64,000 nt of DNA, from NCBI GenBank assembly GCA_030770545.1, contig CM061106.1, positions 9,900,001 to 9,964,000 of the forward strand, read 5' to 3'. The notes under the pieces were generated by a model, which did not search any database, had not been told where the DNA came from, and saw only the letters and a list, made by a program, of their open reading frames with translations. This DNA is from Macropodus opercularis (taxonomy: Eukaryota; Chordata; Actinopteri; Anabantiformes; Osphronemidae). This document shows positions 1-10,605 of the stretch, in pieces. Made by a program: the position numbers and the translations under genes. The first letter of the stretch is position 1. Each line of letters begins with the position of its first letter.

Positions 1-791
1 ATTTTAATGAAGTCACTTTCAGCTCATCGTTATTGACAATTGTGTCTCTGAGAAAACCAGAGGTTGGTTGTGTTGTCACTTCTTTTCTAAACACTGCATC
101 CATGTTATTGTGACACTTTAATTCCATTATTTGTTGACAGTTCCATGTACAGTACAAACTGCTAAAATAACAACTGGTTTTGGAGCCAGGGGCTGCAGAA
201 CCTCAAGATGATGGGAAATGCCTGGATCTCACCTCATCTAGGATCTGATTGGTTCAGGTGTTGACCGTTCTTGACTTTCTGCACAGACGACAGCTTTACT
301 GCTGGCAAAGTTAGAAACCATCTGACCTGATCTGGCTCCTGCTCTGATCTGTTTTCCCAGTTGCGGTTCATCTCCAACAAGCTGACTTAGTTTAGTTTTA
401 GACAGAAGGTAGATCAACCTGCTGCTAAACAATAACTAGGCCACGTTTAAAGACGTCCACATGCTGGGAAAGCTTTCACAACATGTTTATGCTTCTCCAG
501 CGTCGACAACTTGATGTTCTGCCACAGGTTTCTACAAAGTGGGATTTTGTAGAATACTTACAAAACACAGCAACAAAAACTGGTTTTCCAAATCCTTTCA
601 ATGATAAAGGTTTTGTTCCGTAAACGTTTGGTGCTCAGATACAAATTTCTCCACAACTAGAATTTTATCTCTAGCATGAACCTGTTGATGCTGCTGGATA
701 TGATGTTTTTCCCCTGTTTAAAAGTTTCTGTGCAGTGTGAATACACTGGTGGCATTTTAGGATGGAAGAGGTAGAAAAGATTTTAACACAA
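1..791 (-). other. 3' untranslated region of zinc-finger gene ZNF-A
   Basis: No coding frame follows the ZNF-A stop. The reverse complement of about 180-670 aligns with 37440-37940 and with the sequence after the ZNF-B stop (24590-25040), so this is the shared 3' region of the family. A decayed extra finger (…ILKCHQCIHT… in another frame) lies at about 700-790. The outermost 60 bases also match the ZNF-B 3' end near its AATAAA. No polyadenylation signal was assigned for this copy. Confidence 0.65.
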
Positions 792-1733
792 CTAACAGGA
801 ATGAAGTCTTTTGCCAATGTGAAAACGCAGGTGGGAGGAATTTGAGAACATTTTTCCACACTGTTCACACCAGTAAGGCTTCTCGCCAGTGTGAATACGT
901 TGGTGTCTTCGTAAGTTGCTGGAATGAGAGAACGTTTTTCCACACTGTTCACACCAGTGGGGTTTCTCTCCAGTATGAATATGTTGATGTCTTTGTAAGT
1001 TGCTGGGGTCAGAGAAGGTTTTTCCACACTGTTCACACCAGTAAGGCTTCTCTCCAGTATGAATATGTTGATGTCTTTGTAAGTTGCTGAGGTCAGAGAA
1101 GGTTTTTCCACACTGTTCACACCAGTGGGGTTTCTCTCTAGTGTGAACACGTTGATGTCTTACTAATGTACTACGCTGATGAAAAGCTTTTCCACACTGT
1201 TCACATGAGTGAGGTTTCTCTCCAGTGTGAACACGTTGGTGTCCCTGTAAGGTGCTGAGTTCAGAGAACGCTTTTCCACACTGGTCACACCAGTAAGGTT
1301 TCTCTCCAGTGTGAACACGTTGATGTGACCATAAGCTATTGAAACGAGAGAACTCTCTTCCACACTGATCACACCAATAAGGTTTCTCTCCAGTGTGAAC
1401 ACGTTGATGCATCACTAAGCTGCTGAGTTGAGTGAACACTTTTCCACACTGTTCACATGAGTGAGCTTTCTCGCCAGTATGAATACGACAGTGGATTTTC
1501 AAAGTCTTTGACGTGTGGAAAGCTGCTCCACAGTCGTTGCAGGTGTACGGTCTTTCTCCTGTATGAATCTGCTGATGGGTCTTTAGGCTACTTTTCCTAG
1601 TAAAAGCTTTTCCACACTGGTCACAGCTGTATGGCTTCTCTCCAGAGTGAACCTTCTGATGTGTCTTTAGCTCTGATGGGCTGATGAAGGCTTGGTCACA
1701 TTGCTGCCTTGAAGTCCTTCTACCTCTGGGTTT
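792..1733 (-). CDS. ZNF-A terminal exon: C2H2 zinc-finger array
   Basis: This exon encodes about 313 residues of tandem C2H2 fingers joined by TGEKP-type linkers, the architecture of sequence-specific nuclear DNA-binding proteins. The exon starts after a minus-strand acceptor (CCCTCTAG|AAACCC) and opens in phase 0, matching the phase of the N-terminal exon at 3465-3592. Ten fingers are recognisable after a degenerate first one (QQCDQAFISPSELKTHQKVH), which has lost its first cysteine through a 12-base in-frame deletion relative to ZNF-B. The last finger is also abnormal: HLRFHIGKRLHSC has a shortened helix/linker and an H-x5-H spacing, then a stop. Two adjacent fingers (SDLSNLQRHQ and SDPSNLQRHQ) are almost identical, a sign of recent finger duplication. 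The open frame starting inside the exon at 1502 is only part of this exon. The target sequence and the orthologue are unknown. Confidence 0.85.
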   Translation of the reverse strand, partial: KPRGRRTSRQQCDQAFISPSELKTHQKVHSGEKPYSCDQCGKAFTRKSSLKTHQQIHTGERPYTCNDCGAAFHTSKTLKIHCRIHTGEKAHSCEQCGKVFTQLSSLVMHQRVHTGEKPYWCDQCGREFSRFNSLWSHQRVHTGEKPYWCDQCGKAFSELSTLQGHQRVHTGEKPHSCEQCGKAFHQRSTLVRHQRVHTREKPHWCEQCGKTFSDLSNLQRHQHIHTGEKPYWCEQCGKTFSDPSNLQRHQHIHTGEKPHWCEQCGKTFSHSSNLRRHQRIHTGEKPYWCEQCGKMFSNSSHLRFHIGKRLHSC

Positions 1734-2007
1734 CTAGAGGGACAGATATAGAAGTGGAGAAAATTAAATCTCATGATGGCACAAATAACTACAACACAAA
1801 AAGACAGCAAGGTCCCCAGAACTTCTGCTGCTTTTGATTATACTAGGATACTGTCAGAAAGCCCAGAGGAACTGATTGAAGTTGATGAACACTGATTGTA
1901 ATGGTGAATTTCAACATAGGCTGAAATATGAAGATAAACAGTTTTTAAAAAAAACCCAGGTTTAAGCATCTTAATTAATTAAAATGAAACTGTATGGTGC
2001 ATTTTAA

Positions 2008-2274
2008 ATGGTAAATGGTCTGTATAGCGCTTTTCTACCTATTGGTACTCAAAGTGCTTTGACACTGCGTCTCATTCACCCATACGCGCACACAAACACA
2101 CACATTCACACACCAGTGGCAGAGCTGCTATGCAGCTTAGGCTGACACACCAGGGGCAACTTGTGTCAGTGTCTTGCCCAGGGACACTTCGGCACATGAC
2201 TGGGGAAGCCAGGAATCGAACCACCGATCCTACGATTGTGACAGTCACATGCTCTACCACTGAGCTACACCCTC
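2008..2274 (-). mobile_element. tRNA-derived SINE (copy 1)
   Basis: Read on the minus strand, the head is tRNA-like: an A box (TGTAGCTCAGTGGTAGAG) at about 2252-2270 and a B box (GGTTCGATTCC) at about 2211-2221. The body contains the common teleost segment that includes a GTGTCCCTGGGCAAGACACTG-like stretch. The tail ends in an AGCGCTATACAGACCATTTACC-like sequence. A second copy lies at 55267-55507. Non-coding RNA polymerase III-type retroposon, mobilised in trans by a LINE. Confidence 0.75.
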
Positions 2275-2383
2275 ATATATAATTGACAGTCCTAAGTCAA
2301 AGGGTTTCAAGTGCATTTCAAGGGAAAAATGACTCGTACAAAGATATTTATATTCAAAGATAGAATCACACATGAAATGGTAA

Positions 2384-2494
2384 TGTCAGGAGTGGGATTT
2401 GAACCCACGCCTCCAATGGGAGACCAGAAATTCCTCGGCTGGAGAAGGACTCTATCCTTGAGTCTGGCGCCTTAGACCGCTCTGCCATCCTAAC
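2384..2494 (-). tRNA. tRNA-Leu(CAA), intron-containing
   Basis: The reverse complement folds as a type II tRNA. The acceptor stem is GTTAGGA paired with TCCTGAC (one G-T wobble) with discriminator A. The D-arm region is TGGCAGAGCGGTCTAAGGCG. The anticodon arm CCAGA-CTCAAG…TCTGG is interrupted after the anticodon CAA by an intron of about 27 bases, and the T arm is GTGGGTTCAAATCCCAC. Split tRNA-Leu(CAA) genes are normal in vertebrates. An unusual A replaces the C of the typical GGCCGAG D-stem, and no run of four T follows closely, so it may be weakly expressed or a recent pseudogene. It lies inside the ZNF-A intron, same strand. Confidence 0.85.
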
Positions 2495-3464
2495 AACTTT
2501 TATAATTAGTTACGATGACAGTTATAACCTTTTAACATATAAAAGTAAAGATTTTGTATATGACATGGTGAAAATAGCAAATAGTAGATGTGGACATAGT
2601 GTGAAAGTGTCAAAGACATGAGGCTGGTCAAATGCTGATCTGTGACAGAATCCAAATAAAAGCTAATCAAAAAGGAGTCTAACATAGTTTGTCTGGAAAA
2701 CACCAATGATGCCATGGAAGTAAATATATTGTTGTTAGGAGACAATGTTAGTATGACATCAACAGAAAATGAGTATAAAACCCTGGGTTGGGTTGGTTGG
2801 AAGGGAGCTGTGGATTTTAAAGAGATTCAGCCTGAAAGACATAACTGTCTCTGTGCATTTGGTTCTGTATCCATCATTCCAACAATCCTACATTGTAACA
2901 TTTCATTGATTTTGCTCTTGTGTCCATCTTCAGGGAGGTTCGCTACAGAGCCATGGGCTGTAAACCTCTGGATGATACTTTGCACAGTGGACAACTTTTC
3001 TACATTTTGACTAGTTGCTAGTGTGATGACTGTTGTCCACAGCTGTTACTTGCCACAGTTGGTCTACACATAAATTTAAGAAGCATCACATGTTTGAAAA
3101 GCAATTATTTCTTACAAGGGTGGCAACAGCTTTGTCCAGTGCAGCCTCTCCTTTTTGTTGCAAAATCAAATAGAAACATGTGAGAACCAAAACATTTGCA
3201 CCTGCAACAATTTTCTGAGAGAAGGGTTGAATCTTCTGACAGAACTGCAACTACTGCACCAAAAATCACAAATGCCTAAAAATAATACAGATTTGATGAA
3301 GTTGTCCACAGCAAAGGACTTTAACAGAATTAATCTTTTCGCATCTTTACGTATTTTAATTCTGGCTAATGTCAAAATGATCCATTCACATAAGCTCGAG
3401 GCTCATGTTCAGGTTTTCAGTGTTGCTATGAGCCACTTTTAGTGGTGAACTCATCAGCACCGAC

Positions 3465-3592
3465 CTGCTGATCTGTGGAACCAGTTTGGTTGTTGTCCTG
3501 CTGCTCCGTAGCGCTCATGGACTGGTCTTTATGGACGGACACGTCCTCTGCTTTCAGTTCCACCTGGTGCTGATCCATTTCAGTCTTGATCT
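3465..3592 (-). CDS. ZNF-A N-terminal exon
   Basis: The minus strand has an acceptor (CTCCACAG at 3600-3593) followed by an open frame with ATG at 3578. From that ATG it encodes 38 residues, starting MDQHQVELKAEDVSVHKDQ and ending STDQQ at a CAG|GTCGGT donor, phase 0. The start is chosen by homology to ZNF-B and ZNF-C (MADQYKLELKVEDV…); the frame is also open upstream (…IKTE), so an earlier exon could contribute. Without splicing the frame runs 12 codons further (VGADEFTTKSGS) to TAG. There is no KRAB, BTB or SCAN domain; the exon is short, acidic and glutamine-rich. It lacks the 19-residue IKEE repeats seen in the paralogues but has an LKAE motif. Linkage to the finger exon is inferred from matching phase and order. 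Confidence 0.65.
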
Positions 3593-5329
3593 CTGTGGAG
3601 GTAAATTATAAAGGAAACTCTGACGAACAGACCAAACATTGTGTTTATTCTCTACATAGGGAGCAGGAAAGCTTTAAGTGTAGCTGTGACATTCCTACTG
3701 CTCTTAAATCCTCCCTCTAGCTAGAATAGGATAGAACCACCAGGAGCCCAGTGTTGCCAGATGAGTAGAATATTTGTACTGATGCTTAAAAAAACCTTCA
3801 ACTAAATGAACTATGACCACTTGTGTGTTGTATAGGACCCCAAACTATTGTATAAACTCTTTATTGTCTTATATGTGGTAACACTGAGGCAGTCGAGTTA
3901 AGCAAACTGGATAAAAGGTGAAAAGCAAATAAAAGCAGGACGTCCATAAATGGTCAAGACTTGTTCAGACTAGATCAAGTTCTACCTGACTAACTGGGTT
4001 ATATACGTCCAGGTCCTGTCACAATAAAACATCCCTTCAGAAAGTCCTTCAGCAGATGTTCACTACATTTCATCAGCCATAGAGTAACAGCGCCACTCGC
4101 TGGATAATGTGAGGAACTACTCTGTTAGATAAGTGTGGCCTTTTCCTTGTTTTTCTGATCTGACTATGTTCATATATTTATACTGTTTAATCAGTTTGAT
4201 TTAACTGAGCATCATTCAATGGAAATTAGAAAAATACACAACATGTTATGATTAGAATTTACAGACATCTGCTTAACATGGAACTTTCTCCTCAGATGTA
4301 AACTTCATGTGATGAATGTTTAGCCTTTTAACCATTTTGTGCAGACGTTTGTAAAAAGGCCAAATGTAAATGTCTGTAGCACCTGAATGGTAACAGCTAC
4401 ATTATTGAGCTTGGTGTCACTGGAAACTCCTTCTACTTTTCAAAGCCAGAATCTGTTATAGTTGCACTGACTCCACTATTCACCTCTGACCTCACAGTGT
4501 CTCTATCTTTCTGTTTTAACCTTTTAACCATTTTGTTCAGACGTTTGGCCAAATGTAAATGTTTGTAGCTCCTGAATGGTAACAGCTACATTATTGAGCT
4601 TGGTGTAACTTTAAACTCCTTCTAGTTTTCAAAGCCAGAATCTGTTATAGTTGTACTGAAACACATTTACATAAACCTGAATAAAATTATAACCTGGCCT
4701 ATTATTTCTTTATTTCTTTGAAGGGAGGCCCAGAACTAAGATTGTGGTTGAATATTTGAGCATTTACAACATGAATTTATACCAAACTATGTGAAGAAAC
4801 ACAGTCAGGGTTAAGCCCCATCTGCCTTCACACATCAACAACTGTTAAAGTGCTATTTTACGTTTCTGATCTAAACCTGTATTAATGTAGATTTAAAGTG
4901 TGTTGGTCAGGACACATCATCATAATTATATTTAGTTTCAGTGATGCTTATTCTTATTAATTCATTTTTCAAAGCTGTGTGTAAATAGGATCTATCATAA
5001 TATGGTTTATTATACAGTAACGTGTTCTGCTCTTTCTGACTTGATCACACTTGTTAAACTGAGCAATGGATGCTGATGGTTCTCTGGTAGTTATTGCATC
5101 CTGGCGTCCATGTGACTTGTTCTCATCTAAAGCCTGACAACAAGGGAACAGCTCGTCTGGCTTCGTCCACACAAAACCAAAGCCAGCTCCCAGCTTCTCT
5201 ACTTACGTACTAACGTAACGTACATACTAACTTTTTCAAGAGCTAATTGGAGCCAGGAGTCACCCAACCTGTAGTTCAATCAGTGTAGTGAGATTGGATG
5301 TGCTGGTTAAAGCTGCCCTGCCCTTTAAA
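3593..5329. other. ZNF-A upstream region, no gene seen
   Basis: No exon or RNA gene is recognised. About 4081-4130 is an inverted match to 15405-15450, the start of the promoter-like block of the ZNF-B/ZNF-C duplication, which fits ZNF-A being an inverted relative. The remainder is AT-rich unique-looking DNA apart from the tandem duplication listed separately. Confidence 0.5.
4321..4659. repeat. imperfect tandem duplication, two units 196 bp apart
   Basis: 4321-4470 and 4517-4659 share the phrases CTTTTAACCATTTTGT, GGTAACAGCTACATTATTG and CAAAGCCAGAATCTGTTATA in the same order, with small indels. Each unit is about 145-150 bases. No coding content. Confidence 0.75.
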
Positions 5330-6860
5330 AACTCAAACCAGTTTGGAGTTTACTGTTCTCAAGAAGCTTTGCCAGATGTGAACCATGTCTCACATAAAAG
5401 AGCTCTCAGAAAACCTACAACCAAAATTGTTGACTTGCATGAAGCTGGAAAGGGTCACTAAAGTATCTGTTGTGAAAATATGTGTTGGTACGTTAAAAGG
5501 TGTGTAGAAGAAGTCGAGTCACAGTTTCTGCATTAATAGATATGTTTTTAAATCAGGAATGTTACGGTAAGTCATGTGCCATGGACGACTTAGGGCAGTA
5601 AGATAAAGAAGCTTGATGTACTGGTCAACTGAAGCACATGATTCAGTAGGACAGAACGTTCTTTGTAGCTAAGACGAAACAACACTGCACCCAGAGAATG
5701 GAGACAGGAGGTGAAACCATCTGCCTAGTGAAAGAGGAAAACGACAGAGATGGACACATTGCAGCTGGGCTTAGGGAGTGAGGAGAGGCAGCCCCATACA
5801 ACACAGCAGAGCTGGGCTGCAGACTCAGACTCTCTCTGCCGTAGCTTAGGGCAGGATAGGATTGACTGAGAGAGTCTCCAGATGTCTGTGACATTTAACG
5901 CTTGTGCATTTGTATTCATTGAATATTGTAATAAGATGATTGGATCAGTGTGATCACAATCTCTTTTCTTGGGATTTTCTCTGTTCATGAGGCCACAGTA
6001 AGACAGACTGTCTATGAATGGAGAAAGTTCAGCACTGTTGCTGAAGACGACTCTGTCGTCCTGTGAAGATGACAGCACAGAATGATAGGATTACAAAAGA
6101 TGATGCAAAGGTGCAAAAGGATGTACAAGTTTACAGTATTTACAAATCTACAACATCTAAAACATTAAACCAGAATGGAGAATATGGGAGGAGGACACTG
6201 CTGTCCAAAATAAATATTACAGCAGAAGTTTAAAGTTTGCAAAAGAGCAGCTGGATGTTCCACAGCACTACTGGCCAAATATTCTGTGGACAGATGAAAC
6301 CAAAACCGAGCCCAGCAACATGAACATCTCATCCCCACTGTAACACATGGTGGAGGAGGCGTCTTGGTTTGGGGCTTTGCTGCCTCAGGGCCTGGACAGA
6401 TTGCTGTCATTGATTGAAAAGTAAATTCCAAACTTTATCAAGACATTTTGCAAGAAAACCCAAGACCATCTGTCACCAAGTGAAGCTCCACAGAGGATGA
6501 GTGATGCAACAGGACAACAACCCAAAGCATTGAAGGGAATCAACAACAGAATGACAGAATGTTGTGGCATCACCTCAAGAGAGCGAATCACACTAAACAT
6601 CCCAAGAACATTGCTGCACTGAAACAGTTTAGTAAAGAGCCAGACCAGTTCTTAAGTCCAAAGGTTCACATACTTTTCCCACCCTGCACTGAGAATGTTT
6701 AAATGTTACGTTCAAGAAAAACAGGAAAACATACGTTCGTGCCAGTTTAAATAGACTGTGTTTTTCTATTGTTGTGACTTCGATGAAGATCAGAACACAT
6801 TTAATGGCCATTTTACGCAGAAATCCATGAAATCCCAAAGGGTTCAAAGACTTTTTATTG
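5330..6860 (+). mobile_element. Tc1-like DNA transposon relic (interrupted)
   Basis: Two blocks of a decayed Tc1/mariner transposase remain on the plus strand. The first (5340-5460) carries the N-terminal part around AAAGAGCTCTCAGAAAACC. The second (6165-6690) encodes a segment with PEWRIWEEDTAV, the catalytic WTDETK, a shifted GGGGVLVWGFAA-like stretch, and VMQQDNNPKH with the second catalytic Asp followed directly by a stop. Between them, 5480-6165 has no similarity to a transposase and is probably a later insertion. Frameshifts and stops make it inactive. Confidence 0.75.
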
Positions 6861-7333
6861 CAACTGTACATCAATAACACATGTCATGTGACCTATATAT
6901 AACGTGTGTCTACATGTCCCACAGAGGACACAACCCTCTATGTTCAGTGTTAGGACAACAATGACATCAGATGATGAATAAACATGTCACATGTCTGACA
7001 CATGGGTGAATCTGTTTCACAGAGAGAATTTCAGTCTAATGTCGGTTGAATATCTGACTCCAAACCAGTGTCACTGTGGTGATTTAGTGCTGCTCACTAG
7101 ATAAAACATCTGACACTTGACTAAATGGAAAGAGGGAATTTAAGTCCTATGTAGGATCACATGGACAGTTTCTATGTTTCCTGCCGCATCAAAAACTGAT
7201 GACTAACAAATAAATCAATAAATCTAAACAGTTTACAGATAAATCTGAGGAAAAAAAATCAGAGTGTGAACATTCTCTGCTACAAATAATCTGCTTTCAG
7301 GTGTTTGTCAGTTCAGCTACTGACCATCAACTG
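6861..7333. other. no recognised feature
   Basis: AT-rich intergenic DNA between the Tc1-like relic and the promoter-like block; I see no gene, RNA or repeat here. Confidence 0.4.
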
Positions 7334-7537
7334 ACTCTAGTTCTACTGTGACTCTACTGACACAACATGGAGGAGAAAGTCTGTTCATCACATTCTGACG
7401 AGGTTTAACAAGAGGAACAAACTAACAACAGTTAGTGTGAAAACAAAGAGTCACTACACTAAAGTCAAATACTTCACCTTTATATGGAGGAAATTCACTA
7501 AAGCTCGACGCAGAGAGAAAGAGAAAATAAACAGGAA
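7334..7537. repeat. direct repeat flanking promoter-like block, unit 1
   Basis: About 200 bases starting ACTCTAGTTCTACTGTGACT recur 577 bases downstream at 7911-8128 with small differences, including the shared phrase GAAAGTCTGTTCATCACATT. Confidence 0.8.
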
Positions 7538-7639
7538 CAGGATCTTCTTATTATTGTTATTATTTGTCATCACTAACTCGTGGCTCCAACCAGACTTTGA
7601 GGCTTTGTCTCCACTGCTTCCTGTATTTGAGTGACGTGA

Positions 7640-7900
7640 TGGTCTTAGTTAATCTGTAGGTGACGTCACAGAGAGACGCACAGTGGACGAAGCGAGTAAG
7701 AAACGAGTTAAATGTTGACACTGGTTTAGTTTAGTGACGCCGAAGAAACGTTAACGTTACGTTCCGCTCTAAGAACCGAGGCGGACTCAGCTGCGCATGC
7801 GCGATTCATTTCCCGAGAACGGTCCCTGCTGAAAGTTTCGCCAAACTCACGAAAAGTCTTCAACAGCAGCAGAAACAGTCGCTAAATCTGTCGCCAAGTT
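7640..7900. promoter_or_regulatory. CpG-rich promoter-like region with CRE and NRF1 sites
   Basis: A consensus CRE, TGACGTCA, is at 7661-7668 and a palindromic NRF1-type site, TGCGCATGCGC, at 7792-7802, within a locally CpG-rich stretch in an otherwise AT-rich region. It lies upstream of minus-strand ZNF-A and could hold its transcription start. A Tc1-like insertion accounts for much of the extra distance compared with ZNF-B. The assignment to ZNF-A is inference. Confidence 0.45.
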
Positions 7901-7910
7901 GGTAAAACAG

Positions 7911-8128
7911 ACTCTAGTTCTACTGTGACTCTACTGACACAACATGGAGGAGAAAGTCTGTTCATCACATTCTGACGAGGTTTAACGAGCGAACAGCAGA
8001 TTTGACGAAAAGCAAACTAACAACAGTTAGTGTGAAAAGCATCACAACCATAAAGTCAAATACTTCACCTTTAAATGGAGGAAACTCACTGAAGCTCGAC
8101 GCAGACACAGAGTGAAAATAAACAGGAA
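7911..8128. repeat. direct repeat flanking promoter-like block, unit 2
   Basis: Second copy of the 7334-7537 unit, 577 bases apart. The two copies bracket the CRE/NRF1 region, as expected from a local duplication. Confidence 0.8.
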
Positions 8129-9877
8129 ATCTAGACCCTTTTCTTCTTCTATGGTGTTTAACGGCGTTGACGTCCTTAAAGGTGCAGCACCTCCACATAA
8201 CAAGCCTCACATCCCGTTAACCAGCCCTTAGTAAAAACCACAACCTCTCTCACTGAGCTGCTCTCAAAATCCCAGCTCTGTGCGTTTGTTGAATGATGAG
8301 GAGAAACGTCTGATAAAAATCAGTCTTGCTTTTATTTCAAACTTAATAATAATTTACAGGCCTGGGTCAGTCTGTCCCTATACTATACAGCATATAGTCA
8401 GGGCACGAAGTCTGACTGACACTGTCTGTCCCTCGACCCACACTTTTATGCTGGACAGAGCATCTTTCTGTGGTGTAACCGGATCTTGATGTCGTGGTCT
8501 GGTGTTCGTCTCCTTGGAGCTTTATTGGTGTCTTATCTGTTCCGTTGCTGTGTGACCCCATAACCTATGGATCTAAGCACATTCCTTCTACATCCACTCA
8601 GTCGCCCTTATTTGGTCATGTTTCACTCCCATGTGCAGCTTATCTGGTCGTCTCCTAGTCTCCCATCCTCCACATACTGTTTAATGACCTGTGACTGGGT
8701 GCTACTCTACTACTCTCTAAACTTGATGTGTGTGTTTTAAACTATACTTTAACTTTCACCTTGTTCTGTTTTCTGTCTGCATCCTACTATCTAAGCTTTT
8801 AACTATTAAACCAACCTTTTGTTCTCCGGTCTTTCCATTAATTTACACACATTTGATGTCAACGCTATTGTCTGTAGTTTCCTGGATCATTGGCATCTTT
8901 CTTTGGCTGGTTTGAGACAATAACAGCTTCCTTCTACTCCCCCTGTGCTGTTGGACAGTTCTAATAGTCTCTCTAGCTCAGTGACTCTGACATGACTGTG
9001 ATCTAAATGCAGAGGTTGGTTATTGTGACTGTGACTTTACTGTTAATGACGAACTGTGTTGGAAATCATTGATTCCTCAGGATTCGTTGATGAGAGGGAT
9101 CAGTCAAATACTTCAAAGTCTTTTAGTTCTTTTATTTAACACACAGAGTATAATGTTCATGAGTAATTCATGAACAGAGAGAGACCCAGGCTGTCTTGGT
9201 CCTTACGTCTATGCTGCTCCCCTGCGAGCCTGAGTCTAAAACTACAAACATGAGCCTGTGTTTAAATAGGGGCTACTCCTCCCTGTCAGTCTTGACAGAT
9301 TGCTTCTGCTTCTTTGGAGCAGACAGCAAGAGCAACCTTAGCTGGAGCAGTTAGCTCGCTAGCAGACAGCGTTTGTGTGAACACAGTGATATGAGCAGGA
9401 CACGATGCTGCCATGTGAAAGGTTTTATACATCATCCAAAGTAAACCTTGACAGAAATAGTTGAAATGTTGCTTCACGTTGAAGTGATTTGAGCCTGTAG
9501 CCATGAAAATCCTCTTTTTGAATAATCCTCCTTCATCCTTATATAACAGACACTCAGTGAGCTGTAAGTTCAGGTTTAGACACTGATCAGTGATGTTAAT
9601 GTTGCTTCACTTCACAGTGAAGTGTTGGTGAAGTCATTTCTCCATCTCTACAATGTGATGCATTGTCTACTGAGAATCAATTCACATCCAGAATCTGGAC
9701 CCAACTAAACCTGAGTCATTAAATGTAGTGACGTAGTGTAAACAGTGACCATGTGAGCTGTGTGTGACATCGCTCCCTATTGGCTCCTTCACCACTAAAC
9801 TAACTCTGACTCTATTGGTTCTAAACATGGGTGAAGGTGTCCAGCCTTGAGGAGTTGGGTGGAAACAGTTGGAGCAT
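8129..9877. other. no recognised gene
   Basis: No supported exon, RNA or known element is seen. Open frames here are short (60-80 residues) with no family resemblance. The 9060-9260 block reads like repetitive DNA but could not be assigned. Confidence 0.4.
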
Positions 9878-10605
9878 CTGTCAACCAAAAGGCCACAATG
9901 GAAGGAAATGAAGTGAGCAGCAAAGGAGCTGCAGGATTTCTGGACCTCACTACATAACCACTAAGCCTGACTTAGTGGAAATGATGGGACACATCCACAG
10001 ACTGTGGCAGAGACACTGGAGGCAGTGAGTGGAGACGCTGGGTTTGTTGTGTCACTACAGTGTTGGCTGTTGTTGTCATTCACTACTTTGTGGGTCTGTG
10101 GCTGTGATGCTGCTTTATAGAGTCTAAGGTGCAGCCCTACTATTTCACATACAGCATCAATAAAACAGTTGATTCCAACCATCACCTGACAACTGTGGGG
10201 CTAGAGGTTCAATTCCCAGTTCCTCTGGTCTCATGCCACTCTGCTCTAGTGTCCTTGAGCAAGACGCTGAACCCAGAGCTGCTCTTGTATGTGTGTCATA
10301 GATTGTGCGTTGCTTTGGATCAAAGCATCTGCTAATAATGACGTAATAATATGTTGCTGCATGACGTCAGAAGGACCAACGTAGGTTAAAGGACCAATGT
10401 ACTTGTTGTTCCTGGATCTGATCTGTGGAAATGATTCATTAGAGCAAACAAACTGAGCAGCCTGTCATCACCATGAAACCTGTCCCTTCTGTACTTCAAC
10501 ATGGCGTCTGCTTCAAGGTGGCAGCGTCACAGGAGGAGATGCTTCCTCTCACACATCCTATGGTCATAGTGATGCTGCTGTTCACAATGACTGAGCAGTG
10601 ACTAA
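9878..10605. repeat. segmental duplicate (copy 1) containing a SINE
   Basis: 9878-9942 matches 39538-39604, and about 9982-10605 matches 40613-41236 nearly base for base. Within it, about 10140-10350 is a SINE-like unit with a B box (GGTTCAATTCC, about 10207), the phrase GTGTCCTTGAGCAAGACGCT, and a tail GCTTTGGATCAAAGCATCTG typical of fish tRNA-derived SINEs. Confidence 0.75.

Larger units (their letters stand above)
1734..3464 (-). other. intron of ZNF-A
   Basis: This 1,731-base interval separates the two proposed ZNF-A exons, with donor GTCGGT and acceptor TCTAG. It carries a tRNA-derived SINE and a split tRNA-Leu gene, both read from the gene's own strand. The rest shows no recognisable coding content. 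The 62-98 residue open frames at 2506-3442 look like chance. Confidence 0.55.

Noticed and set aside
671..1402. Open frames of 79-159 residues on both strands overlapping the ZNF-A fingers
   Set aside because: They are shadows of the 84-base finger periodicity in other frames; the frame with C2H2 spacing is the real one.
2714..3442. Open frames of 95-98 residues on the plus strand within the ZNF-A intron
   Set aside because: No motif, no paralogous conservation and antisense to the proposed gene.
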